Shown here: positions 53,570 through 53,886 of the stretch, in pieces
Position numbering within the stretch: the first letter of the stretch is position 1
Layout: each line of letters begins with the position of its first letter
Assembly (NCBI GenBank): GCA_028709465.1
Contig: JAQVWY010000011.1
Span: 1 to 53,886, forward strand
Direction: 5' to 3'
Length of the DNA stretch: 53,886 bases
From: Tissierellia bacterium
Lineage (GTDB): Bacteria; Bacillota; Clostridia; Tissierellales; Sedimentibacteraceae
Translations under genes and position numbers: made by a program
Notes under the pieces: generated by a model
Database searches by the model: none
Told to the model about the DNA's origin: nothing
What the model saw: the letters and a program-made list of their open reading frames with translations, nothing else

Positions 53570-53886
53570 TTACAAAATAAAAAACGCCAAACAAGAGAAT
53601 GTCTCTCCTGATTGACGATCTCCCCTATCTACATCTATTTGGGGTTCTGGTGTTGTTATTTCTGTTCCACTTCCACCTGCTCTTACAAGCATCCTACCCT
53701 CTACTTTTACATTATCTAAGGTTACTTCTCCCTCACCTACACCATCTGCTATGATTAAATCACCTTTTACTGTTACATTCTTTAAGGTTGCATTTGGTGT
53801 GTTTACAATTATATTACCTGTATTTACACTTTCATGTACTGTTGCTGTATTTACATAATCTTTGATAATGTTATGCATTACCTGTG
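53570..53886 (-). CDS. C-terminal part of a repetitive beta-helix/surface-type protein
   Basis: The frame stays open to the right edge, so the visible 102 codons from 53878 are probably the end of a longer gene. Its sequence TGNIIVNTPNATLKNV, VKGDLIIADGVGEGEVTLDNV and VEGRMLVRAGGSG is the pattern of right-handed beta-helix segments common in clostridial S-layer or cell-surface proteins. After TEITTPEP the sequence turns into unrelated RQSGETFSCLAFFIL, read from a terminator-like stretch, which suggests a frameshift or truncation at the 3' end. Confidence 0.5.
   Translation of the reverse strand, partial: QVMHNIIKDYVNTATVHESVNTGNIIVNTPNATLKNVTVKGDLIIADGVGEGEVTLDNVKVEGRMLVRAGGSGTEITTPEPQIDVDRGDRQSGETFSCLAFFIL

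Overview
The window is AT-rich DNA from a low-GC Gram-positive anaerobe, most likely a spore-forming member of the Clostridia/Tissierellia. The evidence is strong AGGAGG-type ribosome binding sites, a T-box and a lysine riboswitch, a PASTA kinase/PP2C pair, an Asp23-FakA pair, a DNA-protease block tig-clpP-clpX-lon-engB, and an oxygen-sensitive 2-hydroxyacyl-CoA dehydratase-type iron-sulfur protein with its ATP-driven activator. Almost all genes lie on the minus strand; the plus-strand exceptions are the iron-sulfur protein/activator pair, a TIM-barrel gene and rpmB.

Layout. 0-4.4 kb: a MetQ-type lipoprotein with the start of a MetN-type ATPase and a zinc methyltransferase-like (URO-D/MtaA) gene, divergent from a double-cubane-type iron-sulfur protein and its activator. 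4.4-13.8 kb: patatin-like lipase, four-LysM protein, RNase HI, SerA, a tiny Cys-rich membrane protein, ThiI with its cysteine desulfurase, a class IV aminotransferase, and a nuclease-helicase fusion. 13.9-21 kb: anti-sigma factor-like ATPase, engB, lon, clpX, clpP and tig. 21-28.8 kb: GNAT enzyme, TIM-barrel protein, coiled-coil protein, coaD, rsmD, recG, fakA, asp23/yloU and rpmB. 28.8-35.8 kb: a lysine-riboswitch-controlled amino acid ABC transporter, an unknown lipoprotein and T-box-controlled asnS. 35.8-43.4 kb: thiN, rpe, rsgA, prkC, prpC, rlmN and rsmB, a classic Firmicutes operon. 43.4-51.3 kb: a complete four-gene Wadjet (jetD-jetA-jetB-jetC) anti-plasmid defence operon in the place where fmt/def usually stand. 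51.4-53.9 kb: less AT-rich accessory DNA with an AraC/GyrI regulator, a Vat/CatB-like acetyltransferase and a DUF1413 protein behind a strong promoter with a palindromic operator, then a fragment of a repetitive surface-type protein.

The most notable items are: (1) the Wadjet operon, with a D-A-B-C gene order and a Walker B box reading D-N rather than D-E in the SMC-like ATPase; (2) a dispersed family of palindromic hairpins with conserved loops but changing, compensated stems, at four or more intergenic sites, twice placed between a riboswitch terminator and the start codon it controls; (3) the stand-alone double-cubane-type reductase next to a corrinoid-methyltransferase-like gene; (4) the lysine riboswitch, which gives an otherwise unspecific ABC transporter a likely substrate. 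No rRNA, tRNA, CRISPR array or intact transposase was seen.
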